A DNA stretch of 64,000 nt from Rhodospirillales bacterium (GTDB lineage Bacteria; Pseudomonadota; Alphaproteobacteria; ATCC43930; CGMCC-115725), in contig JAQGIC010000135.1 in NCBI GenBank assembly GCA_028288725.1, forward strand, positions 1-64,000, in the 5' to 3' direction. Position 1 is the first letter of the stretch; every line of letters starts with the position of its first letter. The notes under the pieces were generated by a model. That model was not told where the DNA came from. It saw nothing but the letters and a program-made list of their open reading frames with translations, and did no database searches. The position numbers and the translations under genes are program-made. Positions 1 through 6,817 of this stretch are shown piece after piece.

Positions 1-189
1 TATTCCTGGCGCCTGGTCCTGGCCCCGGAGCCGATCATGGACTACGTCGTCGCCCATGAGGTCGCCCATCTGGCCGAGATGAACCACAGCACCCGCTTCT
101 GGCGCGTGGTCGCCCAACTGTCGCCCGAGTTCGACGACGCGCGCGCCTGGCTGAAGCGCAACGGGCCGCAGCTGCTGCGTTACGGGTGA
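1..189 (+). CDS. YgjP-like (DUF45) zinc metallopeptidase, C-terminal fragment
   Basis: The open frame enters from the left edge and ends at TGA 187-189, leaving the last 62 residues. It contains HEVAHL (codons 19-24), the HExxH zinc-binding motif, followed by H-S-T-R-F-W, which matches the C-terminal end of the YgjP/DUF45 family where the third zinc ligand lies in a N-H-S-x-x-F-W segment. Members are cytosolic SprT-like putative metalloproteases of about 230 residues, so roughly three quarters of the gene lies outside the window. Codon usage is strongly GC-rich, unlike the DNA immediately downstream. Confidence 0.85.
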   Translation, partial: YSWRLVLAPEPIMDYVVAHEVAHLAEMNHSTRFWRVVAQLSPEFDDARAWLKRNGPQLLRYG

Positions 190-593
190 CGCGCCTGCGG
201 TTCGAAGTCCATTCGCCAGCGAAGGCAATGGCCATGTTGGGTGGACTCCGGTCTGGCCGGCTTCGGGCGTCGGTGCAAAATAGCGGACATTCGTCTCCCG
301 TTAAGGATTTTCGGACGTCTGCCGAACACTGTCGGGGGTGTGTCGATGGCAGGCATCCGAAAATCCTTAACGAAAGCGGCCGTATGAGGTCAAAGGCCGC
401 ACCTCAGACAGGGCACCCGGTCCTCCAGATCGTCAAGCCCTCTTCGCGGCCCGATCGGAAAGGGGCAGCCGGGCTGCCCGCCGAAATGACGGCCCACGCC
501 CAATTAATCGAGACATCTAAAGCGAGAGGTCGCTGCTGGACCGTTGCATCTTGTGATAGTGTTTGTCGGCGGGTAACAGCTGAGGCGGGCAAG
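190..593. other. intergenic, left flank of the islet
   Basis: No gene is supported here. The frame of the downstream nuclease gene stays open back to 186, but no ribosome-binding site or conserved protein sequence is seen before 594. The stretch holds the 17-bp inverted repeat at 299-372. Base composition falls from the GC-rich chromosomal background to a mixed composition that persists to about 3380. Confidence 0.5.
299..372. repeat. perfect 17-bp inverted repeat (hairpin or element ends)
   Basis: CGTTAAGGATTTTCGGA at 299-315 is exactly reverse-complementary to 356-372. The 40-bp interior has a further short complementarity (CTGCC near 319 against GGCAG near 348). It lies just after the metallopeptidase gene and before the nuclease pair. 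There is no T-tract typical of an intrinsic terminator. A small non-autonomous element, a regulatory cruciform or an island edge are all possible. Confidence 0.75.
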
Positions 594-1136
594 ATGTTTT
601 TCGATACCTATGGGCCCTATGATCTGGCACGAGATGGCAGGGAAATTCCGGCGAAGCAGCCGGATATGTGGGCCGAGATCCGCGCCCACTCCAAGCAATA
701 CGACTACCCAGAGAAAGGGCTGGAGAGTGCCATCGGTTGTTATGCATTCGGCTTGAAGAACGGCACAAACTACAAGCCCTGGTACATCGGGATGACGGTG
801 GCAAAGCGGGGATTCCGAGGGGAAATCCTTCAGCCACACAAGTTGGCCCACTACAACACGGTCGTCGGCAGCAAGAAAGGCACGCCAGTTATGTTCCTGT
901 TTCCGCTTTTGACCGGCAATTGGCACTTCAGCCGAGACCGTGGCGACAGCGTGCCCCTGGTCCGCTGGGTCGAGAAAATGCTGTTCGGCATCGCCTTAAC
1001 GAGGAACCCTGAGTGCCGAAATCAGCGAGATACAAAATTTCTGCGCAATGTCGAAGTCCGTGGTGTCTTCAATAGTAGGCAGCCCGGCCGTTCGAGCGAA
1101 GCAATGCAAGCTGTGCGCAGCATGCTTGGTGCCTGA
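594..1136 (+). CDS. GIY-YIG-like endonuclease family protein
   Basis: This 180-residue protein shows GIY-YIG hallmarks. G-C-Y at 48-50 stands for the first strand and W-Y-I-G-M-T at 63-68 for the YIG strand. An arginine follows at 75 (G-F-R-G-E), the probable metal-binding glutamate is E127 in R-W-V-E-K-M-L-F, and an R-N-P-E-C-R-N segment (137-143) is typical of the family C-terminus. The frame is open upstream, but 594 is the first start giving the conserved region and fits a compact cytosolic nuclease. It ends 3 nt before an HNH gene, implying an operon. No database search was possible, so the assignment rests on motif spacing; the biological role is unknown. Confidence 0.6.
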   Translation: MFFDTYGPYDLARDGREIPAKQPDMWAEIRAHSKQYDYPEKGLESAIGCYAFGLKNGTNYKPWYIGMTVAKRGFRGEILQPHKLAHYNTVVGSKKGTPVMFLFPLLTGNWHFSRDRGDSVPLVRWVEKMLFGIALTRNPECRNQRDTKFLRNVEVRGVFNSRQPGRSSEAMQAVRSMLGA

Positions 1137-1139
1137 CCA

Positions 1140-1895
1140 GTGTCCGATTTATTCAAAGCGTCGATCCGTGAGGACCTCTGGCATCGGAATGCGCCAAGAT
1201 CTCGCCCGGTTCGCCCCGGATATTACGACCAATTGCTCATGTGCTGCGCGTGCGGTCGGCTTCTTCCCCAGGATTCCTTCGATTTGGAACACCTCGTTCC
1301 GCAACAGGTGGTCAAACGGGATCCCGCTGTCGTAAAAACGAACCCTTTGACCCCTGTCAATACCCGGTCAGGAAATCTTCTGCTCTGCAAGGAGCCGCTC
1401 AGGATTAAGGGGAAGGTTTGCTATAGGAATGGCTGCAATAGCTGGAAAGGTCGTGTCTTCGACCATGCGCTCAACGATCTCGTCGGAGGCACCGGACTGA
1501 AGGCCGAACGATGCACGCAAATCCATATCATCGCGGCTTTGTCCCTGGCCTACTTGGCGATGGTCGCCGAATTTGGCTTCATCGTCACCTTGATGCCGAG
1601 CGGTCGATTGATGCGGGAGCAGTTTTTTATGCCCAGAAAGTTCCACCGGGCGCTGCCCGTTAATTGCCAGATGATCCTCGCCGGGAGAGTGCCGATCGAA
1701 TCGCCGGGCGCTCCCCTGTGGTCGAAGCCATTTTCCTTCGGCTTCGACCGGCCCGGAATCTGCTCTGTCGGAATTCGGAACATCGCCTTAGGGGTGCCGG
1801 TCTCTCGCGACCCCAGGGTGCCTTTCTCTCAGCACCTTCGGATAGTTCCCAGCCGATACAAGCTGCGACCGGATTTCCATACGGTGTTTAGGTGA
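1140..1895 (+). CDS. HNH endonuclease family protein
   Basis: The product has 251 residues and a GTG start (1140) 3 nt after the stop of the GIY-YIG-like gene, so it is probably translationally coupled. A zinc-stabilised HNH core is visible: C35-x2-C38, then D-L-E-H-L-V-P (48-54) carrying the general-base histidine, then N-L-L-L-C (79-83), C94, and G-C-N-x-x-K-G (98-104). The C-terminal 130 residues have no domain I recognise and may bind DNA or a partner. Two different nuclease folds in one operon inside a compositionally distinct islet suggest an accessory, possibly defensive, function. That role is inference. Confidence 0.65.
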   Translation: MSDLFKASIREDLWHRNAPRSRPVRPGYYDQLLMCCACGRLLPQDSFDLEHLVPQQVVKRDPAVVKTNPLTPVNTRSGNLLLCKEPLRIKGKVCYRNGCNSWKGRVFDHALNDLVGGTGLKAERCTQIHIIAALSLAYLAMVAEFGFIVTLMPSGRLMREQFFMPRKFHRALPVNCQMILAGRVPIESPGAPLWSKPFSFGFDRPGICSVGIRNIALGVPVSRDPRVPFSQHLRIVPSRYKLRPDFHTVFR

Positions 1896-2303
1896 CCATC
1901 AACTCGGCAAGATGTGATGGAATCAGAGGACTTCCTGCGCTTTTGTCGAGGAACTAGTCCGTGATCATCGCGCCATGATGGTGGCGGCGTATCGACCGGG
2001 CATGCGCACGTCCTATGGCAGGCAAGCCGATGTCTGCAATGTGGCGACACGAATTTTCGTCTAAACGTCTTTGATGGGTCGATTCCTGCCGATCGCCGTG
2101 ACATCGACGGGCGCAATCCATTGAGGGTGATATGGCTTGTCGGGTTGCGGGCAAGTCAAAGTTATAAGCGGTCACTCGCATCGTCGTCTTGGTGGCAGGC
2201 GCACGTGCCGTCTGGGCAAGGATTTCGACGTAATGCCGTTGTTCAGGTCTACTGCAACTGTCTATGGTTGAAGAGGGTTTGCTGATCGCGAGGGAATAGA
2301 ATC
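1896..2303. other. intergenic region
   Basis: I see no convincing gene. The short open frames have no ribosome-binding site and no recognisable protein features. It contains the first copy (2075-2090) of a 16-bp direct repeat whose second copy is at 2880-2895. Confidence 0.5.
2075..2090 (+). repeat. 16-bp direct repeat, copy 1
   Basis: TGGGTCGATTCCTGCC occurs here and again at 2880-2895 in the same orientation, flanking the LprI-like gene. Neighbouring bases differ, so the identity is limited to the 16 bp. Confidence 0.6.
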
Positions 2304-2786
2304 ATGCCGTGGTGGTTCACCTTTGCCCGCCCGCTCAAATGTAGAAGGGGTTGGCCGCCGCACCTCGTGCTCTGGCTGGCCGCCGTAGCATGCTCAATTT
2401 CGACCTCAGCGTTTGCCAACCGCGATTGCTCCGGATTCTCCGGAGCGGACGAGAGCGCCTGCCTAATGAAAGGCACTGCGAAAGCCGAAGCAACCATGCG
2501 CAGGAATTATGACCGCGCTATTGATGCAGCGAAGGCAATGTTGGATTCGGAATTGAAGGATCCGGCGATGGGGATTCACCCCGATTTTCGTGCGCAGGTC
2601 GCGGAGGACCAGAAGAGGTGGAAATCCTGGGCAGAGCACGAATGCGGTTCGGAAGGTGACTTTATCATGGGTACAGGAGGAACGCTGATTGAGATAGAAT
2701 GCCGGAAGAGGTTAGCGCTTGATCGAACGAGGATGTTGAATGCTTTCACGCAACAGTTTCAAAGTCTTACGCCACAAAATAAATAA
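2304..2786 (+). CDS. secreted LprI/DUF1311-family protein
   Basis: The product has 160 residues. The N-terminus has basic residues followed by a hydrophobic stretch (about 20-36) ending A-F-A-N, a likely signal peptide. The mature part has the DUF1311 (lysozyme-inhibitor LprI N-terminal) layout: D-C near 42, a second Cys near 53, a helix with R-R-N-Y-D-R-A, then A-E-D-Q-K-R-W-K-S-W...E-C, a G-G-T pair and a final C-R-K-R-L motif, giving two potential disulfides. Family members are periplasmic or envelope proteins; some inhibit lysozyme, but most are untested. It is flanked by the 16-bp direct repeats and has no operon partner. Confidence 0.7.
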   Translation: MPWWFTFARPLKCRRGWPPHLVLWLAAVACSISTSAFANRDCSGFSGADESACLMKGTAKAEATMRRNYDRAIDAAKAMLDSELKDPAMGIHPDFRAQVAEDQKRWKSWAEHECGSEGDFIMGTGGTLIEIECRKRLALDRTRMLNAFTQQFQSLTPQNK

Positions 2787-2879
2787 CTGAGACCGATCCT
2801 ATACCTGTCACAGTCATGATTTTATCACTGCTAAACGACTGATTTCGGGAAGCCTCGTGATCCGGCTGTACGCCCTACT

Positions 2880-2895
2880 TGGGTCGATTCCTGCC
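2880..2895 (+). repeat. 16-bp direct repeat, copy 2
   Basis: Second exact copy of TGGGTCGATTCCTGCC (first at 2075-2090), located 94 bp after the LprI-like gene and just beyond the 3' end of the next gene on the minus strand. Confidence 0.6.
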
Positions 2896-2907
2896 GCACA
2901 AGAGCTG

Positions 2908-3276
2908 CTACGCGAAACGCGATTCCCAAGGCATCAAATCGAAGACGGCACGCTCAAAATCAAATCCAGTCGTCGCGACGTTGGCGTTACAATACCCCTC
3001 GATCACGGAGAGCCGACCGTCTTCTAGGAAAACGATGAAGCCCATGCCGTGCTCGATTCCGAGCACATCCCCATAGGCTCCACTTAATGGAGAACTTTCG
3101 ATCAACGGCGGCGACGACGGATCGACGCGGAGCGTTGAAAAGAAACCTGCGCCGCTGTTATTGAAGGAACCGACCTGCGCCGAGGCGATTTGGAAACGGA
3201 GGGCTTCGAGCGAGCGGACATACTGCCCCGCCGTGATGTCCAAAACGGCTTTCTCGATCTTCCATAGAGGCCTCAT
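2908..3276 (-). CDS. hypothetical protein
   Basis: This 122-residue protein is not one I recognise. It has a mixed alpha/beta composition with no membrane segment, starting M-R-P-L-W-K-I-E-K-A-V-L. A glycine/acid-rich centre (S-G-A-Y-G-D-V-L-G-I-E-H-G) is followed by a strand-rich segment (G-F-I-V-F-L-E-D-G-R-L-S-V-I-E-G-Y) resembling small immunity or SUKH-like folds only in general appearance. It ends 12 nt from the 16-bp repeat copy at 2880. Its GC content matches the islet rather than the chromosome. Length and codon bias support a real gene; the function is open. Confidence 0.5.
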   Translation of the reverse strand: MRPLWKIEKAVLDITAGQYVRSLEALRFQIASAQVGSFNNSGAGFFSTLRVDPSSPPLIESSPLSGAYGDVLGIEHGMGFIVFLEDGRLSVIEGYCNANVATTGFDFERAVFDLMPWESRFA

Positions 3277-3383
3277 ATCGCCACTTTATCGAAGTTGTTG
3301 CACGTCTGCTATCAGGGCAGCGCCCATCTGGATCGAGCGACCGCCCTGGGTCGACTGCGGTCTTTGATTTACGGTCCTGCCCC

Positions 3384-3791
3384 TCACCGACCATGCCAAG
3401 GCTCCCCCTCCGGCCGGATCAGCGCCTCCGGCAAAAGGTGCCAGGCCTTATGGATCTTCCAGGCCTGGTTCATGGTCAGCTTGCGCTTGCCGCTGAGCAA
3501 TTCCGACGCGCGCGAGCGCGAGCCCAGCACATGGGCGAGGTCGGCCTGGATCAGTTTGCGGTTGCGCATGAAATGGCGGATCGCCTCCAGCGCGGTCGGT
3601 TTCAGCAGGCGCAGCTCGCGCGCCTCATAGGCCTCGACCAGATCCAGCAACAGATCCAGGCGCAGCGCCAGATAGGTGCCGGTCTTGGGCACGGCGGCCC
3701 GGTGACGCTCGATTTCGTCGACCACCTTCAGATAGGTCTGCTGGTCGCGGATCGCCCGGATGTCGCCTATGTCCTTCATCACGTCGCCCAT
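3384..3791 (-). CDS. HigA-type HTH transcriptional regulator (orphan antitoxin-like)
   Basis: The product has 135 residues. The start at 3791 is chosen because GGGAGGT lies 4 nt upstream; the frame remains open further upstream only because it runs through a repeat array. The C-terminal half carries an Xre/HigA helix-turn-helix (I-Q-A-D-L-A-H-V-L-G-S-R-S-R-A-S-E-L-L then S-G-K-R-K-L), diagnostic of COG5499-type HigA antitoxins. The N-terminal half is the helical toxin-binding or dimerisation region. HigA normally pairs with an adjacent HigB RelE-fold mRNA interferase. No such gene lies on either side, so it may act purely as a DNA-binding regulator. The 22-bp palindromic array begins 52 bp upstream of its start and is a natural candidate operator. 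Confidence 0.75.
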   Translation of the reverse strand: MGDVMKDIGDIRAIRDQQTYLKVVDEIERHRAAVPKTGTYLALRLDLLLDLVEAYEARELRLLKPTALEAIRHFMRNRKLIQADLAHVLGSRSRASELLSGKRKLTMNQAWKIHKAWHLLPEALIRPEGEPWHGR

Positions 3792-3843
3792 TTTACCTCC
3801 CGCCTCTCCGCCGCCTGCGATCCCGCCGCTCCGGTCCCTGGAT

Positions 3844-4000
3844 GGGAACGGCACGATCCCGCCCTGGGAACCGTTGCTTCCCAGCGTGGGAACGGCTTGT
3901 TCCCCAACCGGGAAGGGTTTGTTCCCTGCTTGGGAAAAAACCCGGTCCCACCCGGGGAACATCTTGTTCCCAGGACGGGAGAAGTTCCCGGACTGGGAAC
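3844..4000. repeat. 22-bp tandem array of palindromic GGGAAC...TTCCC units
   Basis: Eight units start at 3844, 3866, 3888, 3910, 3932, 3955, 3977 and 3995, so the period is 22 bp apart from one 23-bp and one 18-bp step. A typical unit is GGGAAC, six variable bases, then TTCCC or GTTCCC, then a 4-5 bp linker, so each unit is itself an inverted repeat and the array reads alike on both strands. Linkers and loops vary while the GGGAA/TTCCC arms are kept, implying selection on the arms. Units sit in phase on about two helical turns. The array occupies the upstream region of the HigA-like gene. It resembles iteron or multi-operator arrays; it is not CRISPR, because there are no separate unique spacers. 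Confidence 0.85.
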
Positions 4001-4134
4001 GAGCCGGACGGCGCCAGCGTCCATCCGTCCGGGCCCGACGCCCGATCGTCCACCGAACCGAGGCCTCATGCCTGCCGGAAAAAATCGCGTGATCCAAAGG
4101 GCTTGCGACCTCGACGCCAACCTACCACGACGCC

Positions 4135-4150
4135 TGTTCCACGTGAAACA
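4135..4150. other. parS-like chromosome partition site
   Basis: TGTTCCACGTGAAACA differs at one base from the palindromic ParB-binding consensus TGTTTCACGTGAAACA. Such sites nucleate ParB spreading and cluster near oriC in most bacteria. It is intergenic, 135 bp beyond the palindromic array. No parB gene is in the window, and the ParA-like gene at 34198-34839 is not adjacent. The match is strong for a 16-mer; binding is inferred. Confidence 0.7.
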
Positions 4151-4544
4151 AAACAAGAACAAAATTTGAGCCGGAGAAAAATTGTCCGGCAGCCTGCGAA
4201 TGGCCGCCGAGTGTCCATTGGGGATGGGGTGGGGCTAACGCCGCTTCTGGGGATCTTCGGCCAAATCGCTCGGCCCCCGATTCGGGTCGAAGCGGTCTCC
4301 GCTTGGCAGGCTGGCCCGAGCTTTGATCCCAAGCAGAATTGATGAATTACCGTTTCAAATCCCTTGCCGTTATTCCCGCGCAAGCGGGAATCAGGCGCAA
4401 ACCGAAGGTTTGTCGCCCGAGTGGCAGAGATCTGTCACTTGCCCTGGATTCCCGCCTGCGCGGGAATGACGGATGATTTAATCCGACAGCCACGGGAAGG
4501 GTTGGCTGTGGGGGCGTCAAGGGTATGGGACAAGCAGAACCCGC
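4151..4544. other. intergenic region with a REP pair
   Basis: No gene is seen. The stretch after the parS-like site is A-rich for about 25 bp and then GC-rich. It contains an inverted pair of REP-like palindromes (4368-4472) downstream of the convergently transcribed PBP1A gene. Confidence 0.5.
4368..4472. repeat. REP/BIME element, copy 1
   Basis: Two REP-like palindromes face each other: TATTCCCGCGCAAGCGGGAA near 4371-4390, and ATTCCCGCCTGCGCGGGAAT followed by GACGG ending at 4472. The outer ends read CCGTTATTCCCGC and GCGGGAATGACGG. The same core recurs at 36093-36123 and 52312-52396. Confidence 0.75.
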
Positions 4545-6635
4545 TTACCGCGGATCGTGCCCCTGGGGCACGTAGGACGGCAGCGCCACCGGCGTATTGG
4601 TCGGCGTGATCTTGGTCGCCTGCTCCAGGACCCGCATGAAGCCGGCCGTGTCCGGCTCTTCATTGACGGCGATGGGCACGCCGTCCTCGCCCGGGCCCGT
4701 CGTCAGCGGCCGGATCGGCTGGCCCTTCAAAGCCGCGCTCATGAAATCGTGCCAGGCGTGGGCGGGCAGCGAGCCGCCGGTGACCTTGACCATCGGCGAC
4801 GCGTCGTCGTTGCCGAACCAGACGCCGGCGACCAGGTCGGCGGTATAGCCCATGAACCAGGCGTCGCGGTAATCCGAGGTCGTACCGGTCTTGCCCGCGG
4901 CCGGACGGCCGATCGCGGCCGCCTTGCCGGTGCCGTGCTGGATCACGCCTTGCAGCATGCGGTCCATGTCGGCGACGACCTGCGCCTGGATGATCCGGCC
5001 CTTGGTATTCTGCTGGCGCTGGTAGAACACCTTGCCCTTGGCGTCGCGGATGGCGGCGATGCCGTAGGGCCAGACCGCATAGCCGCCGTTGGCGAGCGTC
5101 GAATAGGCCGTGGTCAGCTCGATCAGCGAGACCTCGCCGGTGCCGAGCGCCAGGCTGGCGTCCTCGTTCAGGTCGCTGGTGATGCCCATCCGGTGGGCCG
5201 TGGCGATGACGTTGCGGATGCCGACCTTCTGGCCGACCTGGGCCGCGATCGTGTTCAGCGATTCGGCGACCGCCTCGGCCATGGTCACGTCGCCCAGATA
5301 GCGATTCTCGAAATCGTGCGGCTGCCAATTGCCGATCCGGGTCGGACCGTCGTTGAAATGATCGTCGGGCCGCAGACCCTTTTCCAGCGCGGTCAGATAG
5401 ACGAACGGCTTGAACGACGAGCCGGGCTGGCGCACGGCCTGGACCGCGCGGTTGAACTGGCTCGCCTGATAGTCCCGGCCGCCGACCATGGCGCGGATGG
5501 CGCCGTCGGGCGACATGGCGATGAGCGCCGCCTGGCTCGCCGCCGCCTTGGCGCCGTCCTTGGCCAGGATCGCCTCGAGCGCGCCCTCGGCCGCCAATTG
5601 CATCTTGGGATCGAGCGTGGTCACGACCGTGATGTCGCCCGACAGGCCGAAGGTCGCCGCCTGGTCCTGGACCCAATCGGCGTAATAGCGCATGCCCGGC
5701 CGCGTGATCGGCACGGCATTGAGCACGAAGCTCTGCTTCTGGATCGTGCTGGCCTCGTCCGCACTGAGATAGCCGGCCGCGACCATGTTGGTCAGCACCT
5801 GGGCCGTGCGCGTCGCGGCCCGCGCCTGGTCGCGCGCCGGGCTGAACCGGGTCGGCGCCTTCAACAGGCCCGCGAGCAGCGCGCATTCATAGGGGGACAA
5901 TCGCCGCGCCGATTTGCCGAAATAGCGCCGCGAGGCGGCGTCGACACCCCAGGTGCCGGCACCGAAATAGACGCGGTTCAGATAGATTTCGAGCAGCTGA
6001 TCCTTGGTGAAATGGCGTTCGAGCCAGACCGCCAGCACCGCCTCCTGCACCTTGCGCAGCAGGGTCTTGTCGGGTGTCAGGAACAGGTTCTTGGCGACCT
6101 GCTGGGTGATGGTGCTGCCGCCCTGGACCATCTGGCCCGACCGGAGGTCGACGAAGATCGCGCGCGCGATGCCGAGAGGATCGATGCCGAAGTGATGGTA
6201 GAAGCGCCGATCCTCGGTCGCGATCACCGCTTCGGGCAACGCCTTCGGCAGATCGGTGAGTTTCAGCTCCTCGCCATAGAGATCGCCGTAGGTCGCGATC
6301 AGCGATTCGTCGGCGGCGCGCAGCGTGATGCTGGGGTGATGCGCGGCCTGGGCCAGTTGCGAGGTATCGGGCAGGGTCGACGCCGCCCAGGCGATCAGAA
6401 GCCCGGCGCCGATGCTGCCCCAGACGAGCCCCAGCAGCCCCAGGCGCAGGCCCACGCGCACCGCCGCCCTCCGCCAGCCGGGCGGTTGGGGCGACCTGGC
6501 CGCGGGCTTTGCTGCCCGTCGCGGCTTCGGTGCTTCGCGCTTCGGCTCTCTGCCGGACAGCGGCGGTCTGTCGTTCGGCGTCACGCGCACAGGATGGGGA
6601 CTCCGATAATCACCGAAAATTTCCTCGACCGGCAT
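4545..6635 (-). CDS. mrcA: penicillin-binding protein 1A (class A PBP)
   Basis: The 696-residue bifunctional murein synthase begins with a basic, proline-rich cytoplasmic tail and a single membrane anchor (about 56-80). The GT51 glycosyltransferase follows, with the catalytic-Glu segment A-T-E-D-R-R-F-Y-H-H-F-G near 140 and G-G-S-T-I-T-Q-Q-V-A-K-N. The transpeptidase has the S-x-x-K nucleophile in P-G-S-S-F-K-P-F near 405, S-L-N, and K-T-G-T in A-G-K-T-G-T-T-S-D near 590. It polymerises and crosslinks peptidoglycan in the periplasm. At about 700 residues it is shorter than E. coli PBP1A and lacks the OB-like insertion, as is common in alphaproteobacteria. A long open frame on the opposite strand is a high-GC shadow. 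Confidence 0.95.
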   Translation of the reverse strand: MPVEEIFGDYRSPHPVRVTPNDRPPLSGREPKREAPKPRRAAKPAARSPQPPGWRRAAVRVGLRLGLLGLVWGSIGAGLLIAWAASTLPDTSQLAQAAHHPSITLRAADESLIATYGDLYGEELKLTDLPKALPEAVIATEDRRFYHHFGIDPLGIARAIFVDLRSGQMVQGGSTITQQVAKNLFLTPDKTLLRKVQEAVLAVWLERHFTKDQLLEIYLNRVYFGAGTWGVDAASRRYFGKSARRLSPYECALLAGLLKAPTRFSPARDQARAATRTAQVLTNMVAAGYLSADEASTIQKQSFVLNAVPITRPGMRYYADWVQDQAATFGLSGDITVVTTLDPKMQLAAEGALEAILAKDGAKAAASQAALIAMSPDGAIRAMVGGRDYQASQFNRAVQAVRQPGSSFKPFVYLTALEKGLRPDDHFNDGPTRIGNWQPHDFENRYLGDVTMAEAVAESLNTIAAQVGQKVGIRNVIATAHRMGITSDLNEDASLALGTGEVSLIELTTAYSTLANGGYAVWPYGIAAIRDAKGKVFYQRQQNTKGRIIQAQVVADMDRMLQGVIQHGTGKAAAIGRPAAGKTGTTSDYRDAWFMGYTADLVAGVWFGNDDASPMVKVTGGSLPAHAWHDFMSAALKGQPIRPLTTGPGEDGVPIAVNEEPDTAGFMRVLEQATKITPTNTPVALPSYVPQGHDPR

Positions 6636-6817
6636 AGCACGAAGGCTTGAAACACCGCATGCTCTCCCATGCCGATCACCGGATTTTGGTAACAGAGTTT
6701 GGCAGGATTGCGGTCGATGTTGCCGCCGCGTTGCGGGGGCTGTAGGGAGAACGCTGACGGGGTGCCTGTATTCCCGCGCGACGCCCGCGACGCGCGATTC
6801 TTCAGCAATGCAGATGT

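Noticed and set aside
3844-4000. CRISPR array.
   Set aside because: Units are contiguous palindromes of 22 bp with no unique spacers, and no cas genes are near.
3779-4342. Several overlapping open frames through the palindromic array, with F-P/G-N repeats.
   Set aside because: The 22-bp GC-rich repeat keeps all frames open; no ribosome-binding sites and no conserved protein sequence.
4557-6650. Long open frame antisense to the PBP1A gene (697 codons).
   Set aside because: High-GC codon bias leaves the opposite frame open; it is Arg/Asp/Gly-rich with no domains, and PBP1A on the other strand has every catalytic motif.
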